Positions 27,375 through 36,964 of a stretch of 64,000 nt of DNA are shown here, one piece after another (the first letter of the stretch is position 1; every line of letters begins with the position of its first letter). The notes below the pieces were generated by a model. The model made no database searches. It was not told where the DNA came from and saw only the letters and a program-made list of their open reading frames with translations. Both the position numbers and the translations under genes were made by a program. This stretch comes from CBDCYS01 sp965224215 (GTDB lineage Bacteria > Acidobacteriota > Terriglobia > Bryobacterales > UBA6623), in NCBI GenBank assembly GCA_965224215.1, contig CBDCYS010000051.1, positions 62,001-126,000 on the forward strand. Reading direction: 5' to 3'.

Positions 27375-27827
27375 CTAGAGCCCGGCAACCAAAGAATCAA
27401 CATGGTTCTTGACCCTGACCTTGCGGTGGATCTCCGCGATCGTGCCCTGCTCGTCAATGACAAATGTCGATCGCTCAATCCCCATGAACTTACGCCCATA
27501 GAGGGATTTTTCTTTCCAGACTCCGTAGGCCTCTGAAATTTCGTGCGCGGGGTCGCTCACGAGTGGAAAAGGAAGGTCGAACTTGCCCTTGAACTTGTCG
27601 TGAGAAGCCGCACCGTCGGGGCTGACGCCGACGACAGCGGCCCCTTTTTTGCCGAGAGCGGTGATGTTGTCTCGAAAATCGCAAGCTTCGGTCGTGCAGC
27701 CGGGTGTGTTGTCCTTCGGGTAGAAGTAGAGAATGACTTTCTGGCCGCGAAGGTCCTTGAGCGTCAACTTGCCGCCGCCGTCTGTCGGGGCGGTGAATTC
27801 GGGCGCCTTGTCCCCAACCTCTAGCAT
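27375..27827 (-). CDS. bcp: Thioredoxin-dependent thiol peroxidase (bacterioferritin comigratory protein)
   Basis: This 150-residue peroxiredoxin has the BCP-type active site NTPGCTTEACDFRDN, with peroxidatic Cys about residue 45 and resolving Cys five residues later. The start VGDKAPEFTAPTDGGGKLTL and the strand KVILYFYPKD are typical. It reduces hydrogen peroxide and organic hydroperoxides using thioredoxin. The gene is single on the minus strand, and the C-terminal IERSTFVIDEQGTI motif is intact. Confidence 0.96.
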   Translation of the reverse strand: MLEVGDKAPEFTAPTDGGGKLTLKDLRGQKVILYFYPKDNTPGCTTEACDFRDNITALGKKGAAVVGVSPDGAASHDKFKGKFDLPFPLVSDPAHEISEAYGVWKEKSLYGRKFMGIERSTFVIDEQGTIAEIHRKVRVKNHVDSLVAGL

Positions 27828-27850
27828 CGGCTCCTCCCTCTCATCCTTTC

Positions 27851-27918
27851 TTGCCGTTGGTTCGTCGTTGCCGTTGGTTCGTCGTTGCCGTTCGTCCGTC
27901 GTTGCCGTTCGCTCGTCT
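27851..27918. repeat. 17-bp tandem repeat, four units
   Basis: Four consecutive 17-bp units of TTGCCGTT(G/C)G(T/C)TCGTCG type run from 27851 to 27918. The first two are identical and the last two diverge. They lie just upstream of bcp in its 5' region, between bcp and the next minus-strand gene. Confidence 0.85.
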
Positions 27919-27983
27919 CGCAGGCTAGGTGCTCGCCATCCGCCGCGAGGCCGCTTCCGCTAAGGGGTGCGGGAGAAGAGCTG

Positions 27984-28484
27984 TTACTTCGGCTCTTTCT
28001 CAGCTACGAGCTTGAACTCAGAAATGCCGCCGTCCACATCGGTCAATCGCAGAATCAGCTCCCGCCTGGAGTCGATCTGGTCTTTGGAAATCTCAAAACG
28101 CGCCGCGATCACGCCTTTGAGTTTGTCCCCTGGCTTTAATTTCGTGGATGAAACGAGCGGCTCGCTGTTCATCGCTCCCAGGGCGGTGAAGTACTTGAAC
28201 AACTGGTTCAAATCGAAGGCGCCGATCGTGCTTCCCTCGTAAGGAAAGCCGTTCTCGTCCACGACGATAATCTTGCGGTCATCGACGACGAAGAGAATGT
28301 CAGAGCTGTTGGACCCTTCAAAGTCAACGATCGCCACCGAGGCGCGCTCGTCCATTGCGAGCGTTCGGACATTTGTAATCATCCCGTCAACCCGCGCGGC
28401 TTGATCATAGGCAAGGAAGTAAAAAGCAGCGGCCAGTGCCAGTGAGCCGCCGAGTCCGGCGAGTATGAACTGATAGAGTTTCAT
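27984..28484 (-). CDS. Membrane-anchored conserved hypothetical protein
   Basis: This 166-residue protein has one N-terminal hydrophobic anchor (LAGLGGSLALAAAFYFLA), followed by a soluble domain of alternating strands (VAIVDFEGSNSSDILFVVDD, RKIIVVDENGFP, LILRLTDVDGGISEFKLV). No named family is recognised. It is the gene upstream of bcp on the same strand, with a repeat-rich gap of about 150 bases between them. The start ATG at 28484 is the only reasonable one. Confidence 0.7.
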   Translation of the reverse strand: MKLYQFILAGLGGSLALAAAFYFLAYDQAARVDGMITNVRTLAMDERASVAIVDFEGSNSSDILFVVDDRKIIVVDENGFPYEGSTIGAFDLNQLFKYFTALGAMNSEPLVSSTKLKPGDKLKGVIAARFEISKDQIDSRRELILRLTDVDGGISEFKLVAEKEPK

Positions 28485-28773
28485 CGGTCGGCAGTCAACA
28501 GATCTTCAGTCTACACAACTGCCTTCTGCCAGCGATCGGCTCGCGATCTTGACACAGTTTAGGCGCGCTTGGTTGCTGCTTCGGCGCATCCCGGCCTAGT
28601 CGAACGCCTTGATCAACGACGCGACATAGTTGGCATGCCCTTGCCGGTTCTTCTCACTCGACGTGATACTATCATCCGTCTGCCTCGCACACAGATCCAC
28701 GAACTAGCACCGGGCACCGGGCGGCCGTTGCAAAATTCGCGGCAACTCAGCCCTGGCCCGCCCTGACAAAAGA

Positions 28774-29376
28774 ATGCATTATCTAGCGCACCTGCTCCTG
28801 GCCGGCGATCAGCCGGAGTTGGTCGTCGGCGCCATTTTGGCCGACTTTGTTCGCGGCGGCCAAGGGGAACGATACTCCGACGGTATCCGAGCCGGCATCC
28901 GCCTTCACGTGCGCATCGACAGCTTCACCGACGCGCACGCGATCGTCGCGGTCAGCAAGTCGAGAATGAAGCCGCCCTACCGGCGTTTCGCTGGCGTGCT
29001 GGTCGACGTTTTCTACGACCATTTCTTAGTGCGGAACTGGGAAGCCTACTCTCCAGCGATCCCCCTCGAACAGTTTGCGCGGCAGTCCTACGCCGTCCTC
29101 TGGGATGCGCGCGAGATTCTCCCGGAAAGACTACAACGCATGCTCCCCTCAATGATCGAACAGGATTGGCTGACGTCATACCGCGACGTTGAGTCCATCG
29201 ATCGAGCGCTGCAGGGGTTGGCACGGCGGGTCAGAAAGGAGACCCCCTTGCCTCACGCAATCTCTGTCCTGCGGGAACACGACGCCGAGCTGGAATCGGA
29301 TTTCAACGAGTTCTTCCCGCAGCTCGTCGAGTTTGCCGCGGACCAGCCGCGGCCATCAGGCAACGGCGCGGGCTAA
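28774..29376 (+). CDS. acpH: ACP phosphodiesterase (AcpH/DUF479 family)
   Basis: This 200-residue protein begins MHYLAHLLLAGDQPELVVGA and has the HD-like pattern of AcpH: HVRIDSFTDAHAIV and a DVFYDHFLVRNW metal-binding stretch. AcpH removes the 4'-phosphopantetheine group from acyl carrier protein using Mn2+. The gene ends in a four-base convergent overlap with the DHH phosphoesterase gene. The length matches the family (about 190-200 residues). Confidence 0.88.
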   Translation: MHYLAHLLLAGDQPELVVGAILADFVRGGQGERYSDGIRAGIRLHVRIDSFTDAHAIVAVSKSRMKPPYRRFAGVLVDVFYDHFLVRNWEAYSPAIPLEQFARQSYAVLWDAREILPERLQRMLPSMIEQDWLTSYRDVESIDRALQGLARRVRKETPLPHAISVLREHDAELESDFNEFFPQLVEFAADQPRPSGNGAG

Positions 29377-30353
29377 CTCTCGGCCGGCGCTTCGGCCGGC
29401 GCATCCCCCGCCAGTTCCCGCACGATTTTCAGCGCCGTTTCTCGCGCCCGCTCAACCTCGCCGGCACCGTAGCTGATCGCGCCAACCCGCGGATGACCGC
29501 CTCCTCCGTAGCGCTCGCAAAGCGTAGCCAGGTTGTGTGCCGGCTCTTCGGCGGCCCAGGGATTTGAGCCAACCGAAACCTTCGCGCGAAAGCCGGCGTC
29601 CGCGACCGAGACGGTGTAAGCGCTTTCAGGAAACAGGTAGTAGGGGATGAATTTGTTGTAGCCGCTCAAAGTGGTGTCGGAAAGATCAAAGTAGAGCACC
29701 TTGCCCTGAAGCGACGAGCGCTTGCGAATGATGTCTATCGATTCGACGTGCCGCTGATAGAGATGCTCGAAACTGGCTTTGATCTCGGGCAGCCCGGCAA
29801 TCTCTTCGAGAGATCTGGACGTCATCAGCGGAATGATTTTCGAGGTCATGTTTTCTTCCGACGCCTCGAATACCAGGGTCAGCTTCATGGCGGGCTCAAC
29901 CATTTCGACCGCTTCTTTCGCGCTGACGTATTGGGCCCCGTCGATGATGTCCGCCCAGCGAATCAGCTCTTCCTGAGACGAAGTGTCGTACCCGAATTTC
30001 TCGCTCGCAACATGAGCGATGAACTTCGTGCAGGACCTATAAGTCGGATCGTAAAACTTCTTTCCCGAGCTGTCATCTTGGAAGTGCTGCTCGTCCTCGT
30101 TCGACAGGAACGCGCTCTGGTGATGGTCGAACCACCACGTCAGCTTCGGAGAGGGACAGTACTTGAAGTCAACGATGACGTTCTGTTCGCCATCAAATCG
30201 CGAGACGTCGAACTGCTGCGTGGCCTGATGAAATAGGCCCCCAAGACCAAATTCAGCCGACGAGTCTACCTGTTTGCGAAAGAAATCCGCGAAAAGCGCA
30301 GCCGAGCAGGCACCGTCGAAACAGCGGTCATGATGAAAGAGTCGAACGTACAT
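29373..30353 (-). CDS. DHH-family phosphoesterase
   Basis: This 326-residue protein (from ATG 30353; a start at 30365 is also open) has the DHH-superfamily N-terminal pattern VRLFHHDRCFDGACSAALF and the second motif TWWFDHHQSAF. A C-terminal DHHA1-like glycine-rich motif, YGGGGHPRVGAISYG, follows. Such enzymes hydrolyse phosphodiester bonds in oligonucleotides or pApA, or act as exopolyphosphatases, with Mn2+. Which of these is meant cannot be told here. All metal ligands seem present. Confidence 0.88.
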   Translation of the reverse strand: MYVRLFHHDRCFDGACSAALFADFFRKQVDSSAEFGLGGLFHQATQQFDVSRFDGEQNVIVDFKYCPSPKLTWWFDHHQSAFLSNEDEQHFQDDSSGKKFYDPTYRSCTKFIAHVASEKFGYDTSSQEELIRWADIIDGAQYVSAKEAVEMVEPAMKLTLVFEASEENMTSKIIPLMTSRSLEEIAGLPEIKASFEHLYQRHVESIDIIRKRSSLQGKVLYFDLSDTTLSGYNKFIPYYLFPESAYTVSVADAGFRAKVSVGSNPWAAEEPAHNLATLCERYGGGGHPRVGAISYGAGEVERARETALKIVRELAGDAPAEAPAES

Positions 30354-30563
30354 GGGGAAAGCCAACTAGGATGCCGTATTTTGAGCAAAAGAGCAACCCG
30401 GAGCTTAGGTTGGCGAAAAAAGTTTTCACCAGGAAACCTGGATAGGAGTCAGCGGAGCGCACGAAGCATTAGCGTACTTGCCATCTGGAAGCGGAAACGC
30501 CACCAGACCGAGACCTTGCGAGGGCTCAAATACGCCAGAAGAAACTCTCGGCGCCGCTTGAAT

Positions 30564-30872
30564 CTAAGCCGCCTCTCGCCTCCGAATCGTCCGCGCTATC
30601 GCTTCACCCGTCCGCCGCTTGGCGACCCGGATATCGTATTCAAGCTGGAGCCCCAGCCAGGTCTCCGGGGATACGTCAAAGTAGAACCCCAGCCGCAGCG
30701 CCGTGTCGGCCGTGATTGCTCGCTTCCCGTGAACAATACCGTGAATCCGGGTCGGCGGCACATCGAGACCTCGCGCGAGTCGATTCATGCTGATCCCGAA
30801 CGGCTTCATGAAATCCTCGAACAGGATCTCGCCTGGGTGGATCGGGGCTAGCAGCTTGGCGGGTTTCGACAT
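30564..30872 (-). CDS. higA: HigA-type antitoxin (XRE family)
   Basis: This 102-residue protein has a helix-turn-helix of the HigA/VapI type: IHPGEILFEDFMKPFGISMN and RLARGLDVPPTRIHGIVHG, then the SPETWLGLQLEYDIRVAK tail. It follows the toxin gene by about 22 bases on the same strand, the toxin-first order typical of HigBA. It neutralises the toxin and probably represses the pair's promoter. Confidence 0.93.
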   Translation of the reverse strand: MSKPAKLLAPIHPGEILFEDFMKPFGISMNRLARGLDVPPTRIHGIVHGKRAITADTALRLGFYFDVSPETWLGLQLEYDIRVAKRRTGEAIARTIRRREAA

Positions 30873-30894
30873 GGGTCACCTGGTGATGGTCGAC

Positions 30895-31173
30895 TTAGTA
30901 ATAATCGACGAGCTCAACATCGTATGCGTCAGCGTCTCGCCAGGAAAAGCAGATCCGCCACTGGTCGTTTACACGAATACTGTAGCTTCCAGATCGGTTG
31001 CCCTTCAGCGCTTCCAGCCGGTTACATGGCGGAGAGCGAAGGTCGTCAAGTTTTCTGGCGTTATGCAAGAACAAAAGCTTCCGCCTGGCGATACGCTCAA
31101 GCGAGCCAAACCGATTCACGGCTTGATCTCGGTACAATTTCGCGGTGTCAGAACAGCGAAAGGAGCGTATCAA
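30895..31173 (-). CDS. higB: HigB/RelE-type toxin
   Basis: This 92-residue RelE/ParE-superfamily toxin has the HigB pattern MIRSFRCSDTAKLYRDQAVN, the core LEALKGNRSGSYSIRVNDQW and RICFSWRDADAYDVELVDYY. HigB cleaves mRNA on the ribosome. It is complete and is followed by its antitoxin gene. This is the second toxin-antitoxin pair of the window besides hicBA. Confidence 0.93.
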   Translation of the reverse strand: MIRSFRCSDTAKLYRDQAVNRFGSLERIARRKLLFLHNARKLDDLRSPPCNRLEALKGNRSGSYSIRVNDQWRICFSWRDADAYDVELVDYY

Positions 31174-31386
31174 TCTTCATTCTATTACGCAGCTCGTATT
31201 ACGTCAAACGAAACGCGCATCCGCGGCTTCGGCGGCGTAGGTGAGTTGTGCCCGCCACCCAGCGCCTCTACGGCCCCTCTCGGCCTCGGCCCCAGCCCGG
31301 CTACCCGGTTCACACGCGTTTGCGTGTGCTCAAGCGCGGTGACATAATGGGTAACGATTTCGCCATAGCCTTCCAAAGGAGTTTCC

Positions 31387-32769
31387 ATGCGGTCTGAGTG
31401 GGTAGCCAAACGTCAAAACGATCCGATCCGGACGCAGATCCACTATGCCCGCTGCGGCATGGTCACCGAGGAGATGGAATATGTCGCGCGCGTCGAAAAG
31501 GTGCCGGCCGAGACGGTTCGCGACGAAGTAGCCCGCGGCCGCATGATCATCCCCGCTAACGTGCGGCACACCAACCTCGAGCCGATGTGTATCGGGGTCG
31601 AGTCGAAATGCAAGATCAATTCCAACATCGGCAACTCGGCCGTCACTTCCGAGATCGATGAAGAACTTGAGAAGCTTCGCTATTCGATCAAATACGGCGC
31701 CGACACCGTGATGGATCTTTCGACCGGTGGCGACATTCCGCGCATTCGCCGGGCCATCATCGACCATTCACCGGTCCCTATCGGCACCGTGCCGATCTAT
31801 GAAGCACTCACGCGCGTCGACGGCAAGATCGGTAACTTGACCTGGCCCGTGATGCGCGACGTCATCCAAGAGCAGGCGGAGCAAGGCGTCGACTACATGA
31901 CGATTCACGCCGGCGTTCTGATTCAGTACGTGCCGCTTGCCACTAGGCGGGTCACCGGCATCGTCAGCCGTGGCGGCGCTCTGCTGGCCGAATGGATGGT
32001 GCAGCACCACCAGCAGAACCTGCTTTACGAGAACTTCGAGGAGATCTGCAAGATCTTCCAGAAGTATGACGTCAGCTTCTCGCTCGGGGACGGCTTGCGG
32101 CCCGGTTCACTGGCCGATGCCAGCGACGAGGCCCAATTCGCTGAGCTGAAGACGCTGGGCGAGCTGACGAAAAAGGCCTGGGAGTACGATGTGCAGGTCA
32201 TGATCGAAGGCCCGGGACACATCCCGATGGACCAGATCAAGATGCAGGTCGAGAAAGAAATGGAGATGTGTCACGAAGCGCCCTTCTACACCCTGGGTCC
32301 GCTGGTGACCGACTTCGCCCCGGGCTACGACCACATTACCTCCGCCATCGGAGCGGCCATGATCGGCTGGCACGGCGCGTCCATGCTCTGCTACGTGACG
32401 CCGAAGGAGCACCTCGGGCTGCCGAACAAAGAAGACGTCAAGCAGGGGCTGATCGCTTACAAGATCGCCGCCCACGCGGCCGACATCGCGCGGCATCGTC
32501 CCGGCGCGCGCGACCGTGACGACGAGCTCTCGAAAGCTCGTTACGAGTTCGACTGGAACCGCCAGTTCGAGCTGTCGCTTGATCCCGAGACCGCACGCTC
32601 GATGCATGATGAAACGCTGCCAGAAGAAGGCTATAAGTCGGCGAAGTTCTGCTCGATGTGCGGGCCGAACTTCTGCTCGATGAACGTTTCGTCTGAGGTG
32701 GCCGGTTTCACCGCCGAAGATGCCGAAGCCGTTCTGGCCGGCGACCTGGTAGGCATCCAAGGAGTCTAG
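31387..32769 (+). CDS. thiC: Phosphomethylpyrimidine synthase (ThiC)
   Basis: This 460-residue radical SAM enzyme makes the pyrimidine part of thiamin (HMP-P) from aminoimidazole ribotide. The core motifs are IPANVRHTNLEPMCIGVESK, GADTVMDLSTGGDIPRIRRA, MIEGPGHIPMDQI and the C-terminal cluster-binding CSMCGPNFC (CX2CX4C). RBS AAAGGAG precedes the ATG. It is the short form without the N-terminal extension. No TPP riboswitch is visible in the 200 bases upstream, which is unusual for thiC, and no other thiamin gene is adjacent. Confidence 0.97.
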   Translation: MRSEWVAKRQNDPIRTQIHYARCGMVTEEMEYVARVEKVPAETVRDEVARGRMIIPANVRHTNLEPMCIGVESKCKINSNIGNSAVTSEIDEELEKLRYSIKYGADTVMDLSTGGDIPRIRRAIIDHSPVPIGTVPIYEALTRVDGKIGNLTWPVMRDVIQEQAEQGVDYMTIHAGVLIQYVPLATRRVTGIVSRGGALLAEWMVQHHQQNLLYENFEEICKIFQKYDVSFSLGDGLRPGSLADASDEAQFAELKTLGELTKKAWEYDVQVMIEGPGHIPMDQIKMQVEKEMEMCHEAPFYTLGPLVTDFAPGYDHITSAIGAAMIGWHGASMLCYVTPKEHLGLPNKEDVKQGLIAYKIAAHAADIARHRPGARDRDDELSKARYEFDWNRQFELSLDPETARSMHDETLPEEGYKSAKFCSMCGPNFCSMNVSSEVAGFTAEDAEAVLAGDLVGIQGV

Positions 32770-32783
32770 GCCCAGCGGCGGCC

Positions 32784-34160
32784 CTACCCCAGCTTCCACG
32801 GGGCTCGATACTCGTAGTGCAGCAGCCGGTTCGCTGCCTCGCTGTTGGCGAATCGCTCTCCGTTAGCGTCCCAGCGCAGGTGTGTGCGAGTCTGGTTCGC
32901 AATGTTGCCCATGATCGCGGTCGTCGTCGAACGGTGAGCCGTCTCAACGTCACAATTGCACTTGGCTCGGGACTTGACGCAGTCCAGGAAATTGCGAATG
33001 TGGAATCGAGGATCGGCCGACCCCTTGCCCGCTTTGGCCTCCATTGCAGGACGGAAGGATTCCCGATAGGTGCGCCCAAGGGTCCGGTCGACGGGGTTGT
33101 TCGCGGCGGTCGGAAGCGAGGCGTTCTGCTCGGGCACGATTTCATAGCCGTCGAAGTAAACGTACATCGTCCCCTTCGTGCCGCGAAACTCCGCGAGGAA
33201 ACCACGCTCCTTAGCGATAATTGGAGCCGCGTTGCAGTCGAAATGGGAGAACGTGACGAGCGTGCCTTGCGGATATCCCCAAAGCACTTCCATCGTGTCG
33301 GGAATCTCGCGGTTGTCCTCAAGCGCGTACTTCCCGCCAATGGCGGTCACTGAGAGCGGCCGGTCTTTCCCCAAGCCCCAGTGAATCAAGTCAAGGAAGT
33401 GGACGCCGTTGTCGGTAAGCTGTCCTCCGGAATAGTCATAGAACCAGCGAAACTTGTAGCGGCCTCGGTTCGCATTGTAGTCGCTCGCCGGCGCCGGTCC
33501 GAGATACAAATCCCAGTCGACACCCTCGGGCGGACCGTTGTCCGCGGGACTTCCAATTCCCAGCGGCCATTCATTGGCGATACGGCCACAGCGCGCGACC
33601 GTCACGTGACCGATGCCGCCCTCGCGGACAATCTCGGCGGCCTCGCGACAGTAGGGCGACGAGCGCCGGTGAATACCCACTTGAACGACCCGCTTGGTCT
33701 CTTCGGCCACCTCCACCATGCGCCGACCTTCGACGATCGTTCGCGACAGGGGCTTCTCAACGTAGACGTCCTTGCCCGCTCTGCAAGCATCGATCATCTG
33801 GAGCGCGTGCCAGTGGTCGGGGGTCGCCACGACGACGGCGTCAAGGTCGGGCTGCTCGAGAAGCTTTCGGTAGTCAACGAAGCGGGCCGGCTGTGTTCCC
33901 GCTGTTTGAACCGCGTGGTCGAGATGGTCCTCCCGAACGTCGCAAACAGCAGCGATTTGCTGGTCCGCGAATTCCTGCGTTGCCCGCAGCAGGTTGTCGC
34001 CGCGATTCCCTACCCCGATAAAGCCCAGCCGAACGCGATTATTCGCGCCCAAGACACGCCGATAACTCAGGGCCGTCAGCGCGGCGGCGCCTTTCTTGGC
34101 AAGAGCTCGGCGCGTGGTTGCCGCGGGCAGAGCATCGATATTCCGATCCTTGTCGCTCAT
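32784..34160 (-). CDS. Gfo/Idh/MocA-family oxidoreductase, exported
   Basis: From the ATG at 34160 (AAGGAGG upstream) this is a 458-residue protein with a twin-arginine-like start (TTRRALAKKGAAALTALS), suggesting Tat export. The Rossmann motif VRLGFIGVGNRGDNLL is followed by the EKPLSR active-site strand and WHALQMIDACRAGKDVYVE. The C-terminal domain begins around GGQLTDNGVHFLDLIHW. Family members oxidise sugars or sugar derivatives with NAD(P). It converges with thiC and is followed upstream by the tannase-type gene; a shared role in breaking down plant-type carbohydrates or esters is a guess. Confidence 0.93.
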   Translation of the reverse strand: MSDKDRNIDALPAATTRRALAKKGAAALTALSYRRVLGANNRVRLGFIGVGNRGDNLLRATQEFADQQIAAVCDVREDHLDHAVQTAGTQPARFVDYRKLLEQPDLDAVVVATPDHWHALQMIDACRAGKDVYVEKPLSRTIVEGRRMVEVAEETKRVVQVGIHRRSSPYCREAAEIVREGGIGHVTVARCGRIANEWPLGIGSPADNGPPEGVDWDLYLGPAPASDYNANRGRYKFRWFYDYSGGQLTDNGVHFLDLIHWGLGKDRPLSVTAIGGKYALEDNREIPDTMEVLWGYPQGTLVTFSHFDCNAAPIIAKERGFLAEFRGTKGTMYVYFDGYEIVPEQNASLPTAANNPVDRTLGRTYRESFRPAMEAKAGKGSADPRFHIRNFLDCVKSRAKCNCDVETAHRSTTTAIMGNIANQTRTHLRWDANGERFANSEAANRLLHYEYRAPWKLG

Positions 34161-34265
34161 TAAGCGAACCTCCTTGGCGATTCCGGCCCGCATTCCTCAT
34201 CGGGTGACAAGGCAAAGTGTTCGTCTACGGCCTGCGAGCCGATGTCCCTTCAAGCCTCATGTCTG

Positions 34266-35909
34266 TTACGGGTCATGGCATTCGAAGCTCGCTGCGTCGT
34301 TAGGATCCCCCGAGCCTCTGTAGCGAGCTGTTTCAGGATACGGACCAAGCGGCCGCGTCATCTCCACCACACCCTCTTCCACTCTTGCCGCGACGATCCT
34401 GTCGGGAGCCTTGCCCAGCTCAACCCAGTTGACCAGGTGCGTCAGGGCGTCAAAGCGGTGGACGCCCAGGCCGCCACCACAATGAAACATTCCGGGGACC
34501 ATGAACAACCGGAAGAAATCCGTCGTGCGATCGCCCATCGTCTCAACAACCTGCTCGTAATAGTCGACTCCCATCAGAGGATTCAAGGCCGTATCCGCCC
34601 AGCCGAAGTACATCAGGATCTTGCCGCCCCGTTGTTGAAACGGCCAGAGGTCCGGGTTGCGCGCGTCGAGAATGCTCCGGATGAAACCCGTCTTCGCGGG
34701 ATCCTCATCGAAGTCAAAAGTTTTCCAATCGTAGTTCGGATCGTCTTTCTCAAAAGCCATGTACCTCAAAAACGTCTCAGCGAAGACCTGCTGAATGCTG
34801 GGCCCTTTCTCGCTGACGATCCAGCGGTTCCAGCCGCTCGTCCTGTTTGCACCCGACGGCGGGGCGGCTTCGGCGCCAACAGGCAGGCCCGGGAAAAGCA
34901 CCTCGCCTTTGCTGACAACACCGCCGTAGATTCTTTCGAGCGCCCGGATCTCGCCTCCGGTGAAGCAGCCGTCCCCCGCCGAATCACCACATCTCGGCAG
35001 GTGCTTCGCGGGGTCAAACTCGCATTGCCGCGGATCGTCAATCAGCCCGTCTTCCAGTCCGTCGAGGCCATCACAACGAGCGTAGACTTTCTCGGCGACG
35101 ATGGCGATTTTCGCCAGGCTCAGCGGCGCTTCAAGCAGTGCCTTTGCGTTCCATGCGCCCCAGATCTGGGTATCGGTGAAGTTAAGCACCGGCGCTCCCA
35201 CAATGACTCCATCGAAATCATCGGGAAAGCGCTGCGCGGACATCAGTCCCTGGCGGCCACCGGTCGAACAGTCATCCCAATACGCGTAGGAAAGGGCATC
35301 GCCGTAGTAGGCGGCGAGCAGTTCCTTCGCCGTGACGACTGTCAGGTGAACCGCCCGAAAGCTGTAGTCGATTTCTTTTTGCAAATTGTCGTGCGCGAAT
35401 GAGGCTAAAGGCTCGACCTTGCTGTCGTGACCGGTGTTCGTGTAGGCGGTAGCGAACCCGTGGCGGAGCCCTCGGTCTCGCTGCCGCGCCTTGCCCGGGT
35501 TCTCGGGCGGGGTTCCTGCATAGCCCCCGTTTCCATACATATAGAACCGGCGATTCCAGGCGCTGGGCAGGTTGACCTCGAAGCGAATCTCGGGAGGGAT
35601 GACTCCCGACACGCGGCAATGTTCCGGCACCCCGTCCTTCTCGCCCACAAGCGTTGCCGAGACGATCGAATAGTTATGCGTGGTGAGAGCGACCAATGAG
35701 GTGCACCGAACCTGTGCCCGCGCCCCGGCCTCGGTATAGGGAACGGCGGAGTTCTCGGCGTCCAGGAAGCTGGAGCCGTTCTGGGCGTCGGCTGCGTCCG
35801 GCACGCCTGCCGCGACCACGGCAGCGACGAAAAGAACTTTGTAGCGACAAAGAAGCGCGGTTAGCACGTTTTGTACCACCCTAGTGTAGTCCTCCCTGGC
35901 GGGCTCCAA
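34266..35909 (-). CDS. Tannase/feruloyl esterase family protein
   Basis: This 547-residue protein starts near a signal peptide (VLFVAAVVAAGVPDAADA). The alpha/beta core has the CS-D-HC motif: the nucleophile in YWDDCSTGGRQGL, and the histidine beside a Cys in GMFHCGGGLGVHRFD. Such esterases cleave gallate or ferulate esters from plant polyphenols or polysaccharides. The IS1595 copy 2 sits only 24 bases upstream of the start, so its native promoter may be displaced. The gene itself is intact. Confidence 0.9.
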   Translation of the reverse strand: MEPAREDYTRVVQNVLTALLCRYKVLFVAAVVAAGVPDAADAQNGSSFLDAENSAVPYTEAGARAQVRCTSLVALTTHNYSIVSATLVGEKDGVPEHCRVSGVIPPEIRFEVNLPSAWNRRFYMYGNGGYAGTPPENPGKARQRDRGLRHGFATAYTNTGHDSKVEPLASFAHDNLQKEIDYSFRAVHLTVVTAKELLAAYYGDALSYAYWDDCSTGGRQGLMSAQRFPDDFDGVIVGAPVLNFTDTQIWGAWNAKALLEAPLSLAKIAIVAEKVYARCDGLDGLEDGLIDDPRQCEFDPAKHLPRCGDSAGDGCFTGGEIRALERIYGGVVSKGEVLFPGLPVGAEAAPPSGANRTSGWNRWIVSEKGPSIQQVFAETFLRYMAFEKDDPNYDWKTFDFDEDPAKTGFIRSILDARNPDLWPFQQRGGKILMYFGWADTALNPLMGVDYYEQVVETMGDRTTDFFRLFMVPGMFHCGGGLGVHRFDALTHLVNWVELGKAPDRIVAARVEEGVVEMTRPLGPYPETARYRGSGDPNDAASFECHDP

Positions 35910-35933
35910 AGCCAGCCGAATAGAATAAAAGAG

Positions 35934-36964
35934 GATGGGTATCCGGTTGACTCAAGTAGCCCCAAGATGTAGTATGCCGGCAGATGGAAGATTACCCTCA
36001 GAACCTGACAGAATTCGAGTCCCGTTTTAGCAGTGAGGAGGCCTGCCGGGAGTATCTGTTCCGGCTGCGCTGGCCGGACGGTTTCCGCTGTCCGGGTTGC
36101 GGTTGTGGAAAGTCGTGGCCTTTGCGAAAAGTGCTGCTGCAGTGCGCTGCGTGTGGGCGCCAAACCTCGGTGACCGCCGGGACCATCTTTCAGGACACGC
36201 GCAGTCCTTTGCCGTTGTGGTTTCGTGCGATGTGGTGGGTCACCACCCAAAAAACCGGAGCCAGCGCTTTGGGACTGCAAAGAGTGTTGGGGCTCAACAG
36301 GTACGAAACGGCTTGGACCTGGCTGCACAAAATGCGGCGCGCGATGGTGCGGCCGGGACGGGATTTGCTGGCCGGGACGGTGGAAGTCGATGAAAGCTAC
36401 TGGGGCGGGCTCGAAGAGGGCCTGCGGGGCCGAAACCTGAAAAACAAAGCATTGATCGCAGTGGCCGCTCAAGAGGATGGGCGGGGTATCGGCCGGATTC
36501 GCATGAAGAGAATCGAGGATGCCTCGGGCGAGAGCCTGGTGCCTTTCGTGGAGGAGTGCATCGAGCCGGGCAGCGTGGTGCATACCGACGGCTGGCCCGG
36601 TTACTCCGGGTTGAAAAAGGAAGGCTACGTCCATCAGGTCACAGTTGTCAGCAGGCAGGAGCAGTCCGCGTCGGAATTGATGCCCCGCGTCCACCGCGTG
36701 ATGTCACTGCTCAAGCGCTGGCTGCTGGGCACCCATCAGGGCGCCGTGAGCCACAAACATCTGGACTACTACCTGGACGAGTTCACCTTCCGTTTCAACC
36801 GCCGCAAATCCAAAAGCCGCGGCAAACTCTTCTATCGGCTCGTCCAGCAGGCGGTAGCCGTGGATCCGGCGACTTACAAGATGATTGTTCACCCGGTTAC
36901 AGAACCCAAGAAAATCCCCAAACCACAAGATATTTTGGCTACCTGAGTCAACCGGATACCCATC
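35934..36964 (+). mobile_element. IS1595-family insertion sequence 2
   Basis: The inverted ends start GATGGGTATCCGGTTGAC and continue TCA(A/G)GTAGCC. They are flanked by a perfect 8-bp duplication TAAAAGAG (35926-35933 and 36965-36972). It carries one intact transposase gene. The perfect duplication suggests a fairly recent insertion between the esterase gene and the 37-kb repeat region. Confidence 0.95.
35984..36946 (+). CDS. IS1595-family transposase 2
   Basis: This 320-residue protein has an N-terminal zinc ribbon (CPGCGCGKSW ... CAACGRQ). The ISXO2-like DDE domain has aspartates in TVEVDESYWGG and SVVHTDGWPGY, and the C-terminal region has LDEFTFRFNRRKSK. It is full-length without frameshift. 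It differs clearly from the first IS1595 transposase (10938), so two IS1595 subgroups occur in this genome. Confidence 0.94.
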   Translation: MEDYPQNLTEFESRFSSEEACREYLFRLRWPDGFRCPGCGCGKSWPLRKVLLQCAACGRQTSVTAGTIFQDTRSPLPLWFRAMWWVTTQKTGASALGLQRVLGLNRYETAWTWLHKMRRAMVRPGRDLLAGTVEVDESYWGGLEEGLRGRNLKNKALIAVAAQEDGRGIGRIRMKRIEDASGESLVPFVEECIEPGSVVHTDGWPGYSGLKKEGYVHQVTVVSRQEQSASELMPRVHRVMSLLKRWLLGTHQGAVSHKHLDYYLDEFTFRFNRRKSKSRGKLFYRLVQQAVAVDPATYKMIVHPVTEPKKIPKPQDILAT

